Assembly (NCBI GenBank): GCA_002344965.1
Contig: DDUU01000046.1
Coordinates: forward strand, 39,221 to 103,220
Length of the DNA stretch: 64,000 nt
Direction of reading: 5' to 3'
Origin: Candidatus Tepidiaquacellales bacterium UBA2330
Lineage (GTDB): Bacteria; Bacteroidota; Ignavibacteria; Tepidaquicellales; Tepidaquicellaceae
In this document: positions 1 to 9,636 of the stretch, piece by piece
Layout of the letters: every line of letters begins with the position of its first letter
Numbering within the stretch: the first letter of the stretch is position 1
Translations under genes and position numbers: made by a program
The notes under the pieces: model-generated
Database searches by the model: none
The model's input: only the letters and a program-made list of their open reading frames with translations
What the model was told of the DNA's origin: nothing

Positions 1-1
1 T

Positions 2-340
2 ATGAGTCAGATCACAACGCACGTACTTGATACTTCGGCAGGCAGACCGGCTGCAGGTATAAAAGCCGGATTATTTTTTTTAGAAAATACTTTATGGAAG
101 ATGATCGCAGAAGGAATAACTAATAATGACGGCAGAATATCTGACCTGTTAAACGAAAAAGAATCTCTGCAGCCGGGGATTTATAAATTGAAATTTGAAA
201 CCGGTGAGTTCTTTTCTAAATCAGGAACTGATACTTTTTACCCTTACGCTGAAATTACATTTAATATAACTGACACAGGACATTACCACATACCTCTGCT
301 TATAAGTCCGTTCGGATATACAACTTACCGCGGAAGCTGA
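2..340 (+). CDS. uraH: 5-hydroxyisourate hydrolase (transthyretin-like)
   Basis: HIU hydrolase converts 5-hydroxyisourate, the product of urate oxidation, to OHCU in purine breakdown. The 112-residue protein has the family's full length. It opens with the TTHVLDT motif (catalytic His7), has the DGR segment near residue 45, the HYHIPLL strand near residue 95, and ends in the diagnostic YRGS tetrapeptide. There is no signal peptide, so it is probably cytoplasmic. The ATG at base 2 matches the usual family start, so the gene seems complete despite the window edge. Other urate-pathway genes, if clustered, lie to the left. It converges on the DUF2202 gene. Confidence 0.93.
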   Translation: MSQITTHVLDTSAGRPAAGIKAGLFFLENTLWKMIAEGITNNDGRISDLLNEKESLQPGIYKLKFETGEFFSKSGTDTFYPYAEITFNITDTGHYHIPLLISPFGYTTYRGS

Positions 341-415
341 ATTTTAAACAGGCAGTACTTATCAGCAAATATTTTTATATTTTTTCGGACAATACACTAA
401 CCTGTTTAAAAATTC
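339..415. terminator. long inverted repeat between convergent genes
   Basis: GAATTTTAAACAGG (339-352) pairs with CCTGTTTAAAAATTC (401-415), apart from one extra A, around a 48-nt AT-rich loop. It spans the gap between uraH (+) and the DUF2202 gene (-). It is probably a shared terminator. The loop is long and there is no clean U-run, so this is tentative. Confidence 0.4.
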
Positions 416-434
416 AAATCAGCAAATATCAGTA

Positions 435-1043
435 TTACTTAAAACAATCCGAAGGTTTATCTTCAGAAGATATTATAGAGTTAAAAACTTCTTTTGAAAG
501 TACTTTAGGAGTATATTTAATATCCTCGTCTAAAAGGCTTTTGACTAAAGCTCTGAGATGATTCTGAGAGCTGATATCAAGACAATCATATAATGCTTTT
601 ACTCTTTCGTCACTTGTTTTGGAATACTGCGCTCTGACATCACTGATATCCGTCTCTTCTATCATAGCTGCAGCTCTGAGAGCATCTGAAAAGGAATAAC
701 TTCCGGCGGTTATGAAATCATTGAAGAGCACCTGAATAGTCCTGTCAGAAAACTCTCCCGGGTTCTGTGCAGGTGAATTTATCCCGATATTTAAATCATT
801 CATAAGTTTTTGCACCATTTCCATATGAACTTTTTCATTGTTCATAATATTTTCAAAAACCTTTTTATTATACTTTTTATACATCTCGCTGTAAAAATCA
901 TGAGCTAATTTTTCTTCTTCCAGAACATAATTCAATCCGGCAATATCAGCGTCTGTAATCTGAGAATAAGATCTTAGAGGATTAGTCATGATAAGCAGAG
1001 CAGAAATGCATACAGTGACCATATATTTTATTAAATTTTTCAT
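435..1043 (-). CDS. secreted DUF2202 (ferritin-like) protein
   Basis: A 202-residue protein with an N-terminal signal sequence (hydrophobic stretch about 9-20, ending near YSQ). The rest is a four-helix DUF2202 domain. Likely metal ligands of the ferritin-like fold are visible: the EEEKLAHDFY helix (43-51), E70 with H73 (NEKVHME), E129/E130 and H162. The family is bacterial and poorly characterised; metal binding or oxidation is a fold-based guess. The start is firm: a strong Shine-Dalgarno AAAGGAGG lies about 9 bases before the ATG, which is unusual among these genes. It appears to be a single-gene unit. Confidence 0.85.
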   Translation of the reverse strand: MKNLIKYMVTVCISALLIMTNPLRSYSQITDADIAGLNYVLEEEKLAHDFYSEMYKKYNKKVFENIMNNEKVHMEMVQKLMNDLNIGINSPAQNPGEFSDRTIQVLFNDFITAGSYSFSDALRAAAMIEETDISDVRAQYSKTSDERVKALYDCLDISSQNHLRALVKSLLDEDIKYTPKVLSKEVFNSIISSEDKPSDCFK

Positions 1044-1203
1044 TTTAATTTACCTCCTTTATTATCTAAAACATAAGTTCGGATATTTTTATTTCACATT
1101 AATATAAAAATATAAAACATCATTCGGAATGATGTATGTCATAAGTAAATACAGCAACAAAATAGAGAGAAATTTCAGGAAAATTTTCGGTAAAACGGTC
1201 AGT

Positions 1204-3267
1204 TCATTTCAGCAGGATCATTCTTTTTGTGTCAGCAAATCCGGCTGATATTAATCTGTAAAAATAAACGCCGCTGGATAATGCCAGACCTTTTTCAGTC
1301 GGATTGAAATCAACTGTATGCGCGCCGGCGGGGACAAATTCATTTATGATAACAAATATTTCTTTACCGGTAATATCATAAACTTTTATTGAGACATTCC
1401 CCGAGACCGGAAGATCGAAATTGATTTTTGTCGCGGGATTAAACGGATTCGGAAAATTCTGACTGAGTCTGAAACCGGAAGGTACATTTTCGAATCCGTT
1501 ATTTACAGAAACAATATCCTGAAGTGAGAAAGAGAATTTTCTCCACTGGGTATTATTCTGAGGAACAAAACTGGAGCTGGTCTGCGGAGCAGTTGCAAGC
1601 TGAAGTCCGCCTCTGCGGAATATTTCAGCCGGGAAAGTCTGACCGCCGTCAGTGGATATTTTTACGATCAGACTGTCTATGTTTGAAGAATTATACTGAG
1701 CGTAAGCATAATCAAATTCAATAGAATCTGTCTGTAATAATCCGTCATAAACCTTTGAATACATCGAATCTCTCTGACCTATAATATTGTAATTGAAAAG
1801 ATTTATATACGCACTCCTCAGACCGCTGATAGTAGGTCCGTTTGCGCCGATATACTGATCAAAAGTAATAAATCCGTCCCGGTTGAAAACTTTCCAGTTA
1901 AGCGGAGGGAACACCGCTTCGAAAAGTTCAACATTCAGCGCTGAGAAAACAGAATCAGTACCTGTGACAGGAAAATTATAATTTATAAAATCAGCAAAAT
2001 TACCATTAAATAGATCGGACTTATTGGAATAAGGAAGAGCCGGCGGCGGTTTCACGGGATTAATAATAATCTCTCTGCTCTTTGCGGAATTTATAATTTC
2101 CCTGAAGTTGTCATCCTGTATGAATACAGAAGTGTATAGCATAGAATCATTCCAAACGGGATCTTTATAATAAGTGTATGAATATTCATAATTACCCGGA
2201 CTAAGAGTAATTATAAAACCTGTAGTGTCAGGATACATTCTTCTGAATATGTCATAAAATTCCGTTTCGCCGTTAATGGCGCTTACATTTGTTTTATATC
2301 TTTCTACTGCATTTATCCTGAGTCTGTAATCTCCTTCAGGCAAAGGCGAAATCACATTTACATTTATTGTAGATCTGACTGAGTCGCCGATAAATTCATC
2401 CGATACATTAATTGAAACCGGCGTGCCTCTGTTATATCTTCTTCTATAAGGAGTATATAAATTTACGCTGTCGCCGTATGGGATTGCTACAGATAAAACA
2501 CCGTCAACAAATGTAGTGGGAACCCCTGCAATAAAATAAAATCTTCTTCTTGCGTCATTCTGTTCAGGATTATATGTGTAAAAAGTATCATTACCAAGGA
2601 TCCCGGTGTGATATACTATTGTATTTACTGACTGAATATTGGTATTTGAAAAAATATTCAGAAAAGAATTATTGTTTGCGCAGGCCGGACTGGCGTTAGA
2701 AGTAAACTCTTCATATAAAACATTTCTTCTGAAACCGGGAAGACTGATATTATACTGGTAGAGAGTATCATTTATATAATTTGAATCCGCCTGATCAGAA
2801 ACATAAGCTTTAATATAATACGGAGTACCGATTGAATAACTGAAAACAGGAAATCTGATGAACAAAGTCTGACCCGGACTAAGCCCTGAGACAGCGGTAT
2901 CAAACAAAAAATTTCCGGGATTAATATTTAAATAAACCCTCAAAGTGTCTGATGAATTATTGTTTCCTATATTTGCCACGGATACTACCGGGGAAACTGT
3001 ATCGGATCCTGAACTGAATACAGAATAAACTGTATCCGGAGGAATATTAACTATAGAAGTTACCGTAACATCATTGGAAATTCTCTCGCCTGTCAGGACA
3101 TTATCTATATAAAGATTATTTCCGTATCCGTTATAAACTATAAACTGCAGACGTACATCTCTTGCCCCTGAATCATAATTACCGGATGTATCTTTTAAAC
3201 TGATGAATGATAAAATAATCAGTGAAGAAAATATAAGGATCAGTATTGATAAATTTTTTAAGGACAA
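1204..3267 (-). CDS. T9SS-exported Omp28-related surface protein
   Basis: A 687-residue exported protein. It has an N-terminal hydrophobic signal (about 7-24), and a segment starting near residue 180 (VLYEEFTSNASPACANNN) typical of Omp28-related/thioredoxin-like outer-membrane proteins, although the usual CxxC is reduced to a lone Cys in SPACA. The C-terminus is a type A T9SS sorting domain (QNFPNPFNPATKI, then SGVYFYRL and KRMILLK). Export across the outer membrane by the type IX system is inferred from that domain. The only usable start is TTG at 3267, with an in-frame stop just upstream. It lies 24 nt after the small membrane protein gene and is probably last in that operon. Confidence 0.85.
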   Translation of the reverse strand: MSLKNLSILILIFSSLIILSFISLKDTSGNYDSGARDVRLQFIVYNGYGNNLYIDNVLTGERISNDVTVTSIVNIPPDTVYSVFSSGSDTVSPVVSVANIGNNNSSDTLRVYLNINPGNFLFDTAVSGLSPGQTLFIRFPVFSYSIGTPYYIKAYVSDQADSNYINDTLYQYNISLPGFRRNVLYEEFTSNASPACANNNSFLNIFSNTNIQSVNTIVYHTGILGNDTFYTYNPEQNDARRRFYFIAGVPTTFVDGVLSVAIPYGDSVNLYTPYRRRYNRGTPVSINVSDEFIGDSVRSTINVNVISPLPEGDYRLRINAVERYKTNVSAINGETEFYDIFRRMYPDTTGFIITLSPGNYEYSYTYYKDPVWNDSMLYTSVFIQDDNFREIINSAKSREIIINPVKPPPALPYSNKSDLFNGNFADFINYNFPVTGTDSVFSALNVELFEAVFPPLNWKVFNRDGFITFDQYIGANGPTISGLRSAYINLFNYNIIGQRDSMYSKVYDGLLQTDSIEFDYAYAQYNSSNIDSLIVKISTDGGQTFPAEIFRRGGLQLATAPQTSSSFVPQNNTQWRKFSFSLQDIVSVNNGFENVPSGFRLSQNFPNPFNPATKINFDLPVSGNVSIKVYDITGKEIFVIINEFVPAGAHTVDFNPTEKGLALSSGVYFYRLISAGFADTKRMILLK

Positions 3268-3290
3268 TTTAAAATTTTTTTATGAATAAT

Positions 3291-3659
3291 TTATGCGATC
3301 TTCGTGATCTCTGTTTTTTTAAAATAGAATCTGTAGAAGGTTAATTCGAGAAGACTGACAAGAATCAGAGTTACAGAATCTTTAGGAGTAAGAGTAATGT
3401 TAACGCCTTGCTGGGCATAGAATCCGGAAATTTTGAGAAAGAAAAGAAGAACTGAATTCACGGGTAAAGTCATATTATATCCTGTGTCGGAAATGAACAA
3501 TCCGACAAACAATTCACAAACGGTCAGTGATACTGCAAACAAAGTTATTATGAATCCTAAATTCAGAAACGCCTGAAGCAGTCCGTCATTTTGATACGAT
3601 CTGGCAAACGCATATACAGCAAAGATCACATGAATAAAATAAATAACAGCAATAATCAT
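3291..3659 (-). CDS. small membrane protein after the sugar transferase
   Basis: A 122-residue protein with three to four predicted membrane segments (about 2-18, 30-52, 68-80 and 95-112) and a short basic tail. I do not recognise the family. The frame stays open further upstream, but the ATG at 3659 is favoured because it falls 4 nt after the stop of the polyprenyl sugar transferase, a typical translationally coupled spacing, whereas a longer start would run over 100 nt into that gene. A role in envelope polysaccharide synthesis is suggested by position only. Confidence 0.65.
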   Translation of the reverse strand: MIIAVIYFIHVIFAVYAFARSYQNDGLLQAFLNLGFIITLFAVSLTVCELFVGLFISDTGYNMTLPVNSVLLFFLKISGFYAQQGVNITLTPKDSVTLILVSLLELTFYRFYFKKTEITKIA

Positions 3660-3663
3660 AAAA

Positions 3664-5088
3664 TTAAAACGCTTCTTTAGAAAAGAGAACTTCTTTAATA
3701 GTTTTAAAAATAATCTTAATATCGAAAGCAATTGACCAATTTTCAATGTAATAAATATCATAATCAATTCTGGTCTGCATGGAAGAGTCCGTTCCCCTCA
3801 GTCCGCTGACCTGCGCCCATCCTGTCATTCCGCCTTTTACACGGTGTCTTTCCAGATATTTCTGAATTGAATGCTTCATCGTATTTATAAAAAATTCTCT
3901 TTCCGGACGCGGACCGACTATGCTCATATTGCCGATAAGAACATTATAAAACTGCGGCAGCTCGTCAAGACTGTATTTCCTGAGAGTTCTCCCGATTGAA
4001 GTATATCTGTCATCATCTCTGGTTGTCATCTGCGGTCCCCTTTTCTCCGCGTCAATCTTCATGGATCTGAATTTTAGCATAATAAATTTTTGTCCGTCGA
4101 GTCCTACACGCTCCTGATTGTAAAACAGCGGACCTTTTGAAGTAACTTTAACAAGAATACCAATTATCAGCATTACCGGAAAAAGGAAGATCAGAGCAAG
4201 AGATGAAACAACAATATCAAAAACCCTTTTAGTAAATCTGTTCCATACATTCATCGGCATGGATTTAAGTTTCATAAAAGGAATGCCGTCAACTTCTTCG
4301 ATACGCAGTCTGCTTGTCATCATATCAATAAAATCAGGCGCATACATAAATTCAATATTCTTGCCTTCGCATATTTTAAACAGATTATATAATGTATCAT
4401 GATTTGCCGAAGGAATGGAAATAAAAATTTTTTCAATGTTCAGTTTTGAAATAAGTCCGGGTATTAATTCGTAATTTCCCAGATGATTTTTCCCGTTCAT
4501 TGATCCTGTTATGTTTTCGTCAATCGAAAAATATCCTATGACATTATAACCTGTAAATTTATGACTTGAAAAGTTCTCATAGATCTTATCTGCCATCTGA
4601 TTAGTCCCGAGGATTGCGACATTACTCACGCCTTTATTTTTATTATACAGATTCTTTTCAATCTTCAGCATGAAATATCTACCGGCAGTAACAAACACTA
4701 TTGATAATAGCCAGACCAGTGAAAACACAAGTCTTGAATATGGGAAATCGCCTTTTAGAATAAAGACAAGACCCATTGCAATCAGAACGCCGATGGAGAT
4801 GCATTTAATGATTACAAATAATTCATCCATTACAAAAACAGACCTTTTTAATCTGTACATTTTTCTCGACTGGAAAATGATTATCCAGATAGGAATTACA
4901 ATCAGTGAAAACTCAATATATCCTGTAATTTCCGGGATGCCTTTAGTTACTGGAAAGATATTTGTAAAAGGTCTGAAAAAAAATCTTAACCAGTATGCCG
5001 ACAAAAATGCGCAGAATATTGATACAGCGTCAGAAAAGACTGTGAGTAACGGGATAATAACCTGTATTTTAGTTGACTTATTTTTCAA
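3664..5088 (-). CDS. undecaprenyl-phosphate sugar phosphotransferase
   Basis: A 474-residue exopolysaccharide-type polyprenyl glycosylphosphotransferase (WbaP/WcaJ family). It transfers a sugar-1-phosphate to undecaprenyl phosphate at the inner membrane, the first step of a surface glycan. Four or five N-terminal membrane helices (to about 140) are followed by a nucleotide-binding-like CoA_binding_3 domain (about 155-270). The C-terminal bacterial sugar transferase domain (about 285-474) shows FKRVFDI, the KFRSM motif, RKYSLDELPQ and NMSIVGPRP. The start is TTG at 5088; no in-frame ATG lies between it and the upstream stop. It follows recG by 76 nt and is coupled to the small membrane gene downstream. 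Confidence 0.9.
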   Translation of the reverse strand: MKNKSTKIQVIIPLLTVFSDAVSIFCAFLSAYWLRFFFRPFTNIFPVTKGIPEITGYIEFSLIVIPIWIIIFQSRKMYRLKRSVFVMDELFVIIKCISIGVLIAMGLVFILKGDFPYSRLVFSLVWLLSIVFVTAGRYFMLKIEKNLYNKNKGVSNVAILGTNQMADKIYENFSSHKFTGYNVIGYFSIDENITGSMNGKNHLGNYELIPGLISKLNIEKIFISIPSANHDTLYNLFKICEGKNIEFMYAPDFIDMMTSRLRIEEVDGIPFMKLKSMPMNVWNRFTKRVFDIVVSSLALIFLFPVMLIIGILVKVTSKGPLFYNQERVGLDGQKFIMLKFRSMKIDAEKRGPQMTTRDDDRYTSIGRTLRKYSLDELPQFYNVLIGNMSIVGPRPEREFFINTMKHSIQKYLERHRVKGGMTGWAQVSGLRGTDSSMQTRIDYDIYYIENWSIAFDIKIIFKTIKEVLFSKEAF

Positions 5089-5164
5089 GATATATGTGCA
5101 GAAAACCTGATGTATTTATCAAAAATAAATTATTTGAATGTAATAGAAAACACAAAACTAAATT

Positions 5165-7258
5165 TTAAGCTATATCAGTCAGATAAAGCGAATCCTTATG
5201 ATTTTTAAGAAAAGTTTTTTTAATGACTTCATGTTCTTTTTTTCTCAGATGAGGATCCTCCTCAATTATCTTAAACGCAATACTCCTTGCAATTTCCAGC
5301 ACATCTTTATCTTTCTTTAGATCGGTGCTTGAAAAGTTAAGCATCCCGGACTGCCTGATACCGAAGAATTCGCCCGGACCTCTTATATCCATATCTGCTT
5401 CAGCAATTTTAAAACCGTCATTAGAGCTGCAGAGAATGTTCAGCCGCTTTGATGAATCCTCTGAAAGATCTTTTGCTATTAGAATGCAGTATGACTGATC
5501 AGCGCCTCTACCTACTCTTCCCCTGAGCTGATGAAGCTGAGACAGTCCGAATCTCTGTGCTTCTTCAATGATCATTATCGTAGCATTCGGAATATCAATC
5601 CCTACTTCTATTACAGTAGTTGAAACAAGTATATTTAACTCACCGTTTCTGAACTTTTCAGTTTCTTCATCTTTCTCATACCAGAGCATTCTTCCGTGAA
5701 CCATACCGACTTTCAGATCCGGGAATATTTCTTTTTTTAAAAGCTGATAATTCTCTTCGGCAGATTTCAGATCCAGTTTTTCAGATTCGTCAATTATTGG
5801 AAAAATGATATATATCTGTCTTCCTTTTTTAATTTCCGATCTGACGAATTTATAAATAGCCGGTTTATCTTTATCTGATCTTAAAGCCGTCTTAACGGGT
5901 ATTCTGTTTTTGGGAAGTTCATCAATCACTGATATATCCAGATCTCCGTAAAAAGTCATTGAGAGAGTTCTTGGTATCGGCGTTGCCGTCATAACGAGCA
6001 CATCAGGATTCAGACCTTTTTCTTTTAACTTTGCTCTCTGCATTACACCGAACTTATGCTGCTCATCGATTACAACGAAACCCATATTATGATACTTAAC
6101 ATTTTCCTGAATCAGCGCATGAGTTCCGATTATAATGTTTGTTTTTCCTGATTCAATATTCGACAGCAGTTCATCCCTGAGTTTTTTCTTCTGACCTCCG
6201 ACCAGCAGACTGACATTAATATTCAGAGGCATGAGCAATTCGGAGATAGTTTTAAAATGCTGCTCGGCAAGCAGTTCTGTCGGGCACATCAGCGCTGCCT
6301 GATAGCCGTTTTCAACGGCTATCAGCATTGAATAGACGGCGACTATAGTTTTCCCGCTGCCGACATCTCCCTGCAGCAGGCGGTTCATGCACTTATCAGA
6401 ATTCATATCGAGATAAATTTCATTCATTACTTTTTTCTGCGCATCTGTAAGCTCAAATTTCAGAATGGATTTAAATTTATCAGTAATTATGTGAATATCT
6501 TTTTTGAATCTGATACCTTTTTTTTCGTTTTGAAGAAACATTTTTTTTAATGCAAGAATCAATTCGAGATAAAACAGTTCTTCAAACGAGAGTCTTTTTC
6601 TTGAAAATTCAACATCAGAAAACTCCAGCGGAAAATTTATTCTGAGCACCGCTTCCTTCTTTCCCGATAGTTTATAAAGCTTAACAATATCTTCGGGAAG
6701 AGTTTCTTCAATATAATCAGGATTGGATTTAAGCAATGTGCTGAAAGCGTTAAAAACTATTTTGGAAAGCAGAAGCGGCTTGATCCAGGTTTTTTTCAGA
6801 ACTCCGGAAAGTTCATATACAGGGATGAGATTAAATTTTAAAAAATCCCTGTCAAGAGGATCTGAAGAATTGATTTTGATATGATCTCTGTATGAAATTC
6901 TCGGAACGGAAGAGTAATTTTCCTTATCTATTTTAATCCAGAAAACAAAATTCTCATTTAATCTGAACTGTTTTGATCTGAATTCTGAAGCGCCGAAAAT
7001 CGGAACTGCAACTGATCCGGTATTATCTTTGAGCACAACTTTAAACGGATGATTACTTTTTCTCGGATGCTCGAGGTCAATTACTCTGCCTGAAACAATA
7101 ACATTTTCATTTATATTAAGCGGAATTTCACGGACATTAATTTTTTTCAGATAGATACGGGGTATAAAATTCAGAAAGTCGTCAAGAGAAACGATGCCGA
7201 TTTTCGAAAAAGCTTCAGCTCTTTTTTCCCCGACACCTTTTAAAAATTTAAGATCCAT
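5165..7258 (-). CDS. recG: ATP-dependent DNA helicase RecG
   Basis: RecG remodels stalled replication forks and branch-migrates Holliday junctions. The 697-residue protein is full length. It has an N-terminal wedge/OB domain (about 45-130), then the SF2 helicase core with Walker A GDVGSGKT (297-304), Walker B DEQH (398-401), motif III TATPIPRT (424-431) and QLRGRVGR in the second helicase domain, followed by the typical C-terminal RecG extension. The ATG start gives the usual N-terminus. A TAAATTTG -7 element lies about 30 nt upstream. It is divergent from the GT-C membrane gene. Confidence 0.97.
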   Translation of the reverse strand: MDLKFLKGVGEKRAEAFSKIGIVSLDDFLNFIPRIYLKKINVREIPLNINENVIVSGRVIDLEHPRKSNHPFKVVLKDNTGSVAVPIFGASEFRSKQFRLNENFVFWIKIDKENYSSVPRISYRDHIKINSSDPLDRDFLKFNLIPVYELSGVLKKTWIKPLLLSKIVFNAFSTLLKSNPDYIEETLPEDIVKLYKLSGKKEAVLRINFPLEFSDVEFSRKRLSFEELFYLELILALKKMFLQNEKKGIRFKKDIHIITDKFKSILKFELTDAQKKVMNEIYLDMNSDKCMNRLLQGDVGSGKTIVAVYSMLIAVENGYQAALMCPTELLAEQHFKTISELLMPLNINVSLLVGGQKKKLRDELLSNIESGKTNIIIGTHALIQENVKYHNMGFVVIDEQHKFGVMQRAKLKEKGLNPDVLVMTATPIPRTLSMTFYGDLDISVIDELPKNRIPVKTALRSDKDKPAIYKFVRSEIKKGRQIYIIFPIIDESEKLDLKSAEENYQLLKKEIFPDLKVGMVHGRMLWYEKDEETEKFRNGELNILVSTTVIEVGIDIPNATIMIIEEAQRFGLSQLHQLRGRVGRGADQSYCILIAKDLSEDSSKRLNILCSSNDGFKIAEADMDIRGPGEFFGIRQSGMLNFSSTDLKKDKDVLEIARSIAFKIIEEDPHLRKKEHEVIKKTFLKNHKDSLYLTDIA

Positions 7259-7288
7259 AAAAATTAATGCAGATTAAAATACACAATG

Positions 7289-7296
7289 CAAATTTA
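7289..7296 (-). promoter_or_regulatory. -7 element upstream of recG
   Basis: Read on the minus strand this is TAAATTTG, an exact match to the Bacteroidetes -7 consensus TAnnTTTG, 30 nt before the recG ATG. The -33 position (20-nt spacer) reads ATTA rather than TTTG, so the match is partial. Confidence 0.45.
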
Positions 7297-7406
7297 TTTA
7301 AAAAATATTCTTTGAGTAATGTAATTATAATTCAGCAGTCTTTCATTTTCCCAAAAACCTCTTTATTAAAATTGAATTTACTTACACGTTTAATTATTTT
7401 ATCGCC

Positions 7407-9383
7407 ATGAAAAAAACCAAATCTGTTCAGCAAATCAGAAAGAAGAATGAATCTGCGCAGAGTTACTCGGGATTCGACAAGCAGACTGATTTAAGCGGAT
7501 ATATCAAGTATCTGATATATTTTGTACTTATTGCGCTGCCTGTTTTTCTTGCGTACAATTATTATTCCAACGCGCTGAAAGTTAACGGATATAATAGTTT
7601 TCAGCTTGATGACGGTTGGATTCATCTGCAGTTTGCAAAAAACCTGGCTGAGTATTTCAGCTTTTCCTATTTTAAAGATGAAATGGTAACAGCCGGCTCG
7701 ACTTCACCTTTATATACTTTCATAATTGCCATTGGATTTTTAATCACGAATAATGAAATGCTGTTAAGTTATTTTACGGGCATATTATTTTTTGCATTAT
7801 CATCGCTGATAATTTTCAAACTGAGCATGAGAGATTTCAGTAAAGATTTTTTGGCTTCGCTGATTTGCGCCGGATTATTTATACTGGACAGAATGATGAA
7901 CTTCATTTCGCTGTCCGGAATGGAAACTACAATGTATGTTTTCATACTTTTGCTTGCAGCGTATTTTTATAAAGAGAGAAAGACTTATTCGCTTGCGGTA
8001 TTGCTCGGATTAGTTATCTGGTCGCGTCCTGACGGAGTTGCATTTATTGCAGCGGTGACAGTTGATCTCATACTTGCATTTTTTTATTTTAAGAATGAAG
8101 AAATAAAAAAGATATACACGAAAGACATTTTACTGAAAATGGCTGGAATATTTGTTTTAATTTCCGGGGCTTACTTTCTCATGAATTTTATGATATCCGG
8201 CTCCCTTTTTCCGAATACATATTCTGCAAAGGTAGCATATTTTTCAGATGTGGAAAAAAAGATTTCATATATTACTGATAAAGTATTTCCGTTTTTCAGT
8301 TCATTAAGCTATTCTTTATATATAGCGGGATTTGCAGCAGCTGTTATAAAATTTGTTTTTGACATAATTAAAAGAAGAATTTCTGAAAATTCTTTATATA
8401 TATTATTCTTCGTGTTCTTTCTTTTGCTGTATATGATAAAACTTCCGGAAGTGAACAGATTCGGAAGATATGTTATGCCGCTTGTACCGTTTTTTATATT
8501 ACTTACAGTATCAGGTTACAGGGAGATGTTAATTTTTATCAACAAATTTTTAAAGAATGCTGTTATTCTCCGATTCGTATTCATAATTTTTGCCGGAATA
8601 TTATTTTACCGCAGTATTGAAGATTACGATAATTTTAAAAATTTTTATGCGCAGCAATGTAAGTATATTCACGACAGACAGGTTAAAACTGCAATGTGGC
8701 TGAAGGAAAATACAAAAGAAGATGACATACTCGGAGTTCACGATATCGGCGCTATAGGTTTTTATACCGGAAGAAAACTTGTGGATGTGGCGGGGCTTGT
8801 AACACCGTATTTGAATGAAAGACTTACAGAGAAAAATTACAGTCAGATAATGACTGAGTATCTTAAAGAAAATGGTGTTTCTTATATTGCCTTTTTAAGG
8901 GAATGGTACAGACCGATCAATCAGAAAGCATTATTTAAAACACCTGATAATTCTCCGCAGGAAGTAATGGAAGTTTATAAATTCATACCGGACACTACTT
9001 ATGTAATTTCAAAGGATGCAAATTACATAATGAATAAAGCATTAAGAAACTTAAGCAAAAAAGACGGAAATGATCTTGTGAACAGCATGAATATGGTGAC
9101 AGAGCTTGAACCGGAATATGCAGAAGCGTATTATTTAAGAGCTTACGGATATTCACTCTTAAATAATAAATCCAAATATGAAGAGGATCTTAAGAACACA
9201 ATAAAGCATTACCCCGGATTTAAAGATGCTCAACTCAATCTCGGTATGTTTCTAATGGAAAACAACAGGTATGTAGAAGCTGAAGGGCATTTAAAGAAAA
9301 CACTTGAACTTGATCCGACTAATAAAGCCGTGCAGGATTCGCTGAAAGTGATTGAGGAATTTATAATGAAGGAAAATAAATAG
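7407..9383 (+). CDS. GT-C-type membrane glycosyltransferase-like protein with TPR tail
   Basis: A 658-residue polytopic protein. After a charged, cytoplasm-like N-terminus it has about 10-12 membrane helices (about 32-400). The first periplasmic loop carries DDGWIHLQFAKN (near 69) followed by AGSTSPLYT, the pattern of GT-C fold glycosyltransferases, in which the acidic pair lies in the first loop. A soluble segment (about 410-550) is followed by tetratricopeptide repeats (about 560-650, EYAEAYYLRAYGYSLL and FKDAQLNLGMFLMEN). Transfer of a sugar from a polyprenyl carrier is inferred; donor and acceptor are unknown. It is divergent from recG. Confidence 0.7.
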   Translation: MKKTKSVQQIRKKNESAQSYSGFDKQTDLSGYIKYLIYFVLIALPVFLAYNYYSNALKVNGYNSFQLDDGWIHLQFAKNLAEYFSFSYFKDEMVTAGSTSPLYTFIIAIGFLITNNEMLLSYFTGILFFALSSLIIFKLSMRDFSKDFLASLICAGLFILDRMMNFISLSGMETTMYVFILLLAAYFYKERKTYSLAVLLGLVIWSRPDGVAFIAAVTVDLILAFFYFKNEEIKKIYTKDILLKMAGIFVLISGAYFLMNFMISGSLFPNTYSAKVAYFSDVEKKISYITDKVFPFFSSLSYSLYIAGFAAAVIKFVFDIIKRRISENSLYILFFVFFLLLYMIKLPEVNRFGRYVMPLVPFFILLTVSGYREMLIFINKFLKNAVILRFVFIIFAGILFYRSIEDYDNFKNFYAQQCKYIHDRQVKTAMWLKENTKEDDILGVHDIGAIGFYTGRKLVDVAGLVTPYLNERLTEKNYSQIMTEYLKENGVSYIAFLREWYRPINQKALFKTPDNSPQEVMEVYKFIPDTTYVISKDANYIMNKALRNLSKKDGNDLVNSMNMVTELEPEYAEAYYLRAYGYSLLNNKSKYEEDLKNTIKHYPGFKDAQLNLGMFLMENNRYVEAEGHLKKTLELDPTNKAVQDSLKVIEEFIMKENK

Positions 9384-9468
9384 TAATTTTAAGAGAACTT
9401 TGATTAAATTCACAAGCAATTGTGTAAATCAATCAATTTTTTCTTTGAGCCGGGACTCTGACATATGG

Positions 9469-9499
9469 TTTGAAATTACAATTCAGTTTTATTATCTTG
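9469..9499 (+). promoter_or_regulatory. Bacteroidetes-type promoter for tRNA-Ala/rplU/rpmA
   Basis: TTTG (9469-9472), a 20-nt spacer and TATCTTG (9493-9499) match the -33/-7 promoter of Bacteroidetes. Transcription would begin near 9504, about 18 nt before the tRNA. No other convincing promoter lies before rplU, so it may serve tRNA, rplU and rpmA together. Confidence 0.6.
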
Positions 9500-9521
9500 C
9501 AAGTCATTAAAAAGCTAACGC

Positions 9522-9595
9522 GGGGCTATAGCTCAGTTTGGTAGAGCGTCTGAATGGCATTCAGAAGGTCAGCGGTTCGATCCCGCTTAGCTCCA
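9522..9595 (+). tRNA. tRNA-Ala (anticodon GGC)
   Basis: A complete 74-nt cloverleaf. The acceptor arm GGGGCTA pairs with TAGCTCC (one G-T), the D stem is GCTC/GAGC, and the anticodon stem TCTGA/TCAGA holds the loop ATGGCAT (anticodon GGC, reading GCC/GCT). The T arm is AGCGG-TTCGATC-CCGCT, with discriminator A at 9595. CCA is not encoded. It sits 41 nt before rplU and is probably co-transcribed with it. Confidence 0.96.
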
Positions 9596-9636
9596 CAGAT
9601 GTATAGACAAAATAATAAATCAAAAATAATATTAAA

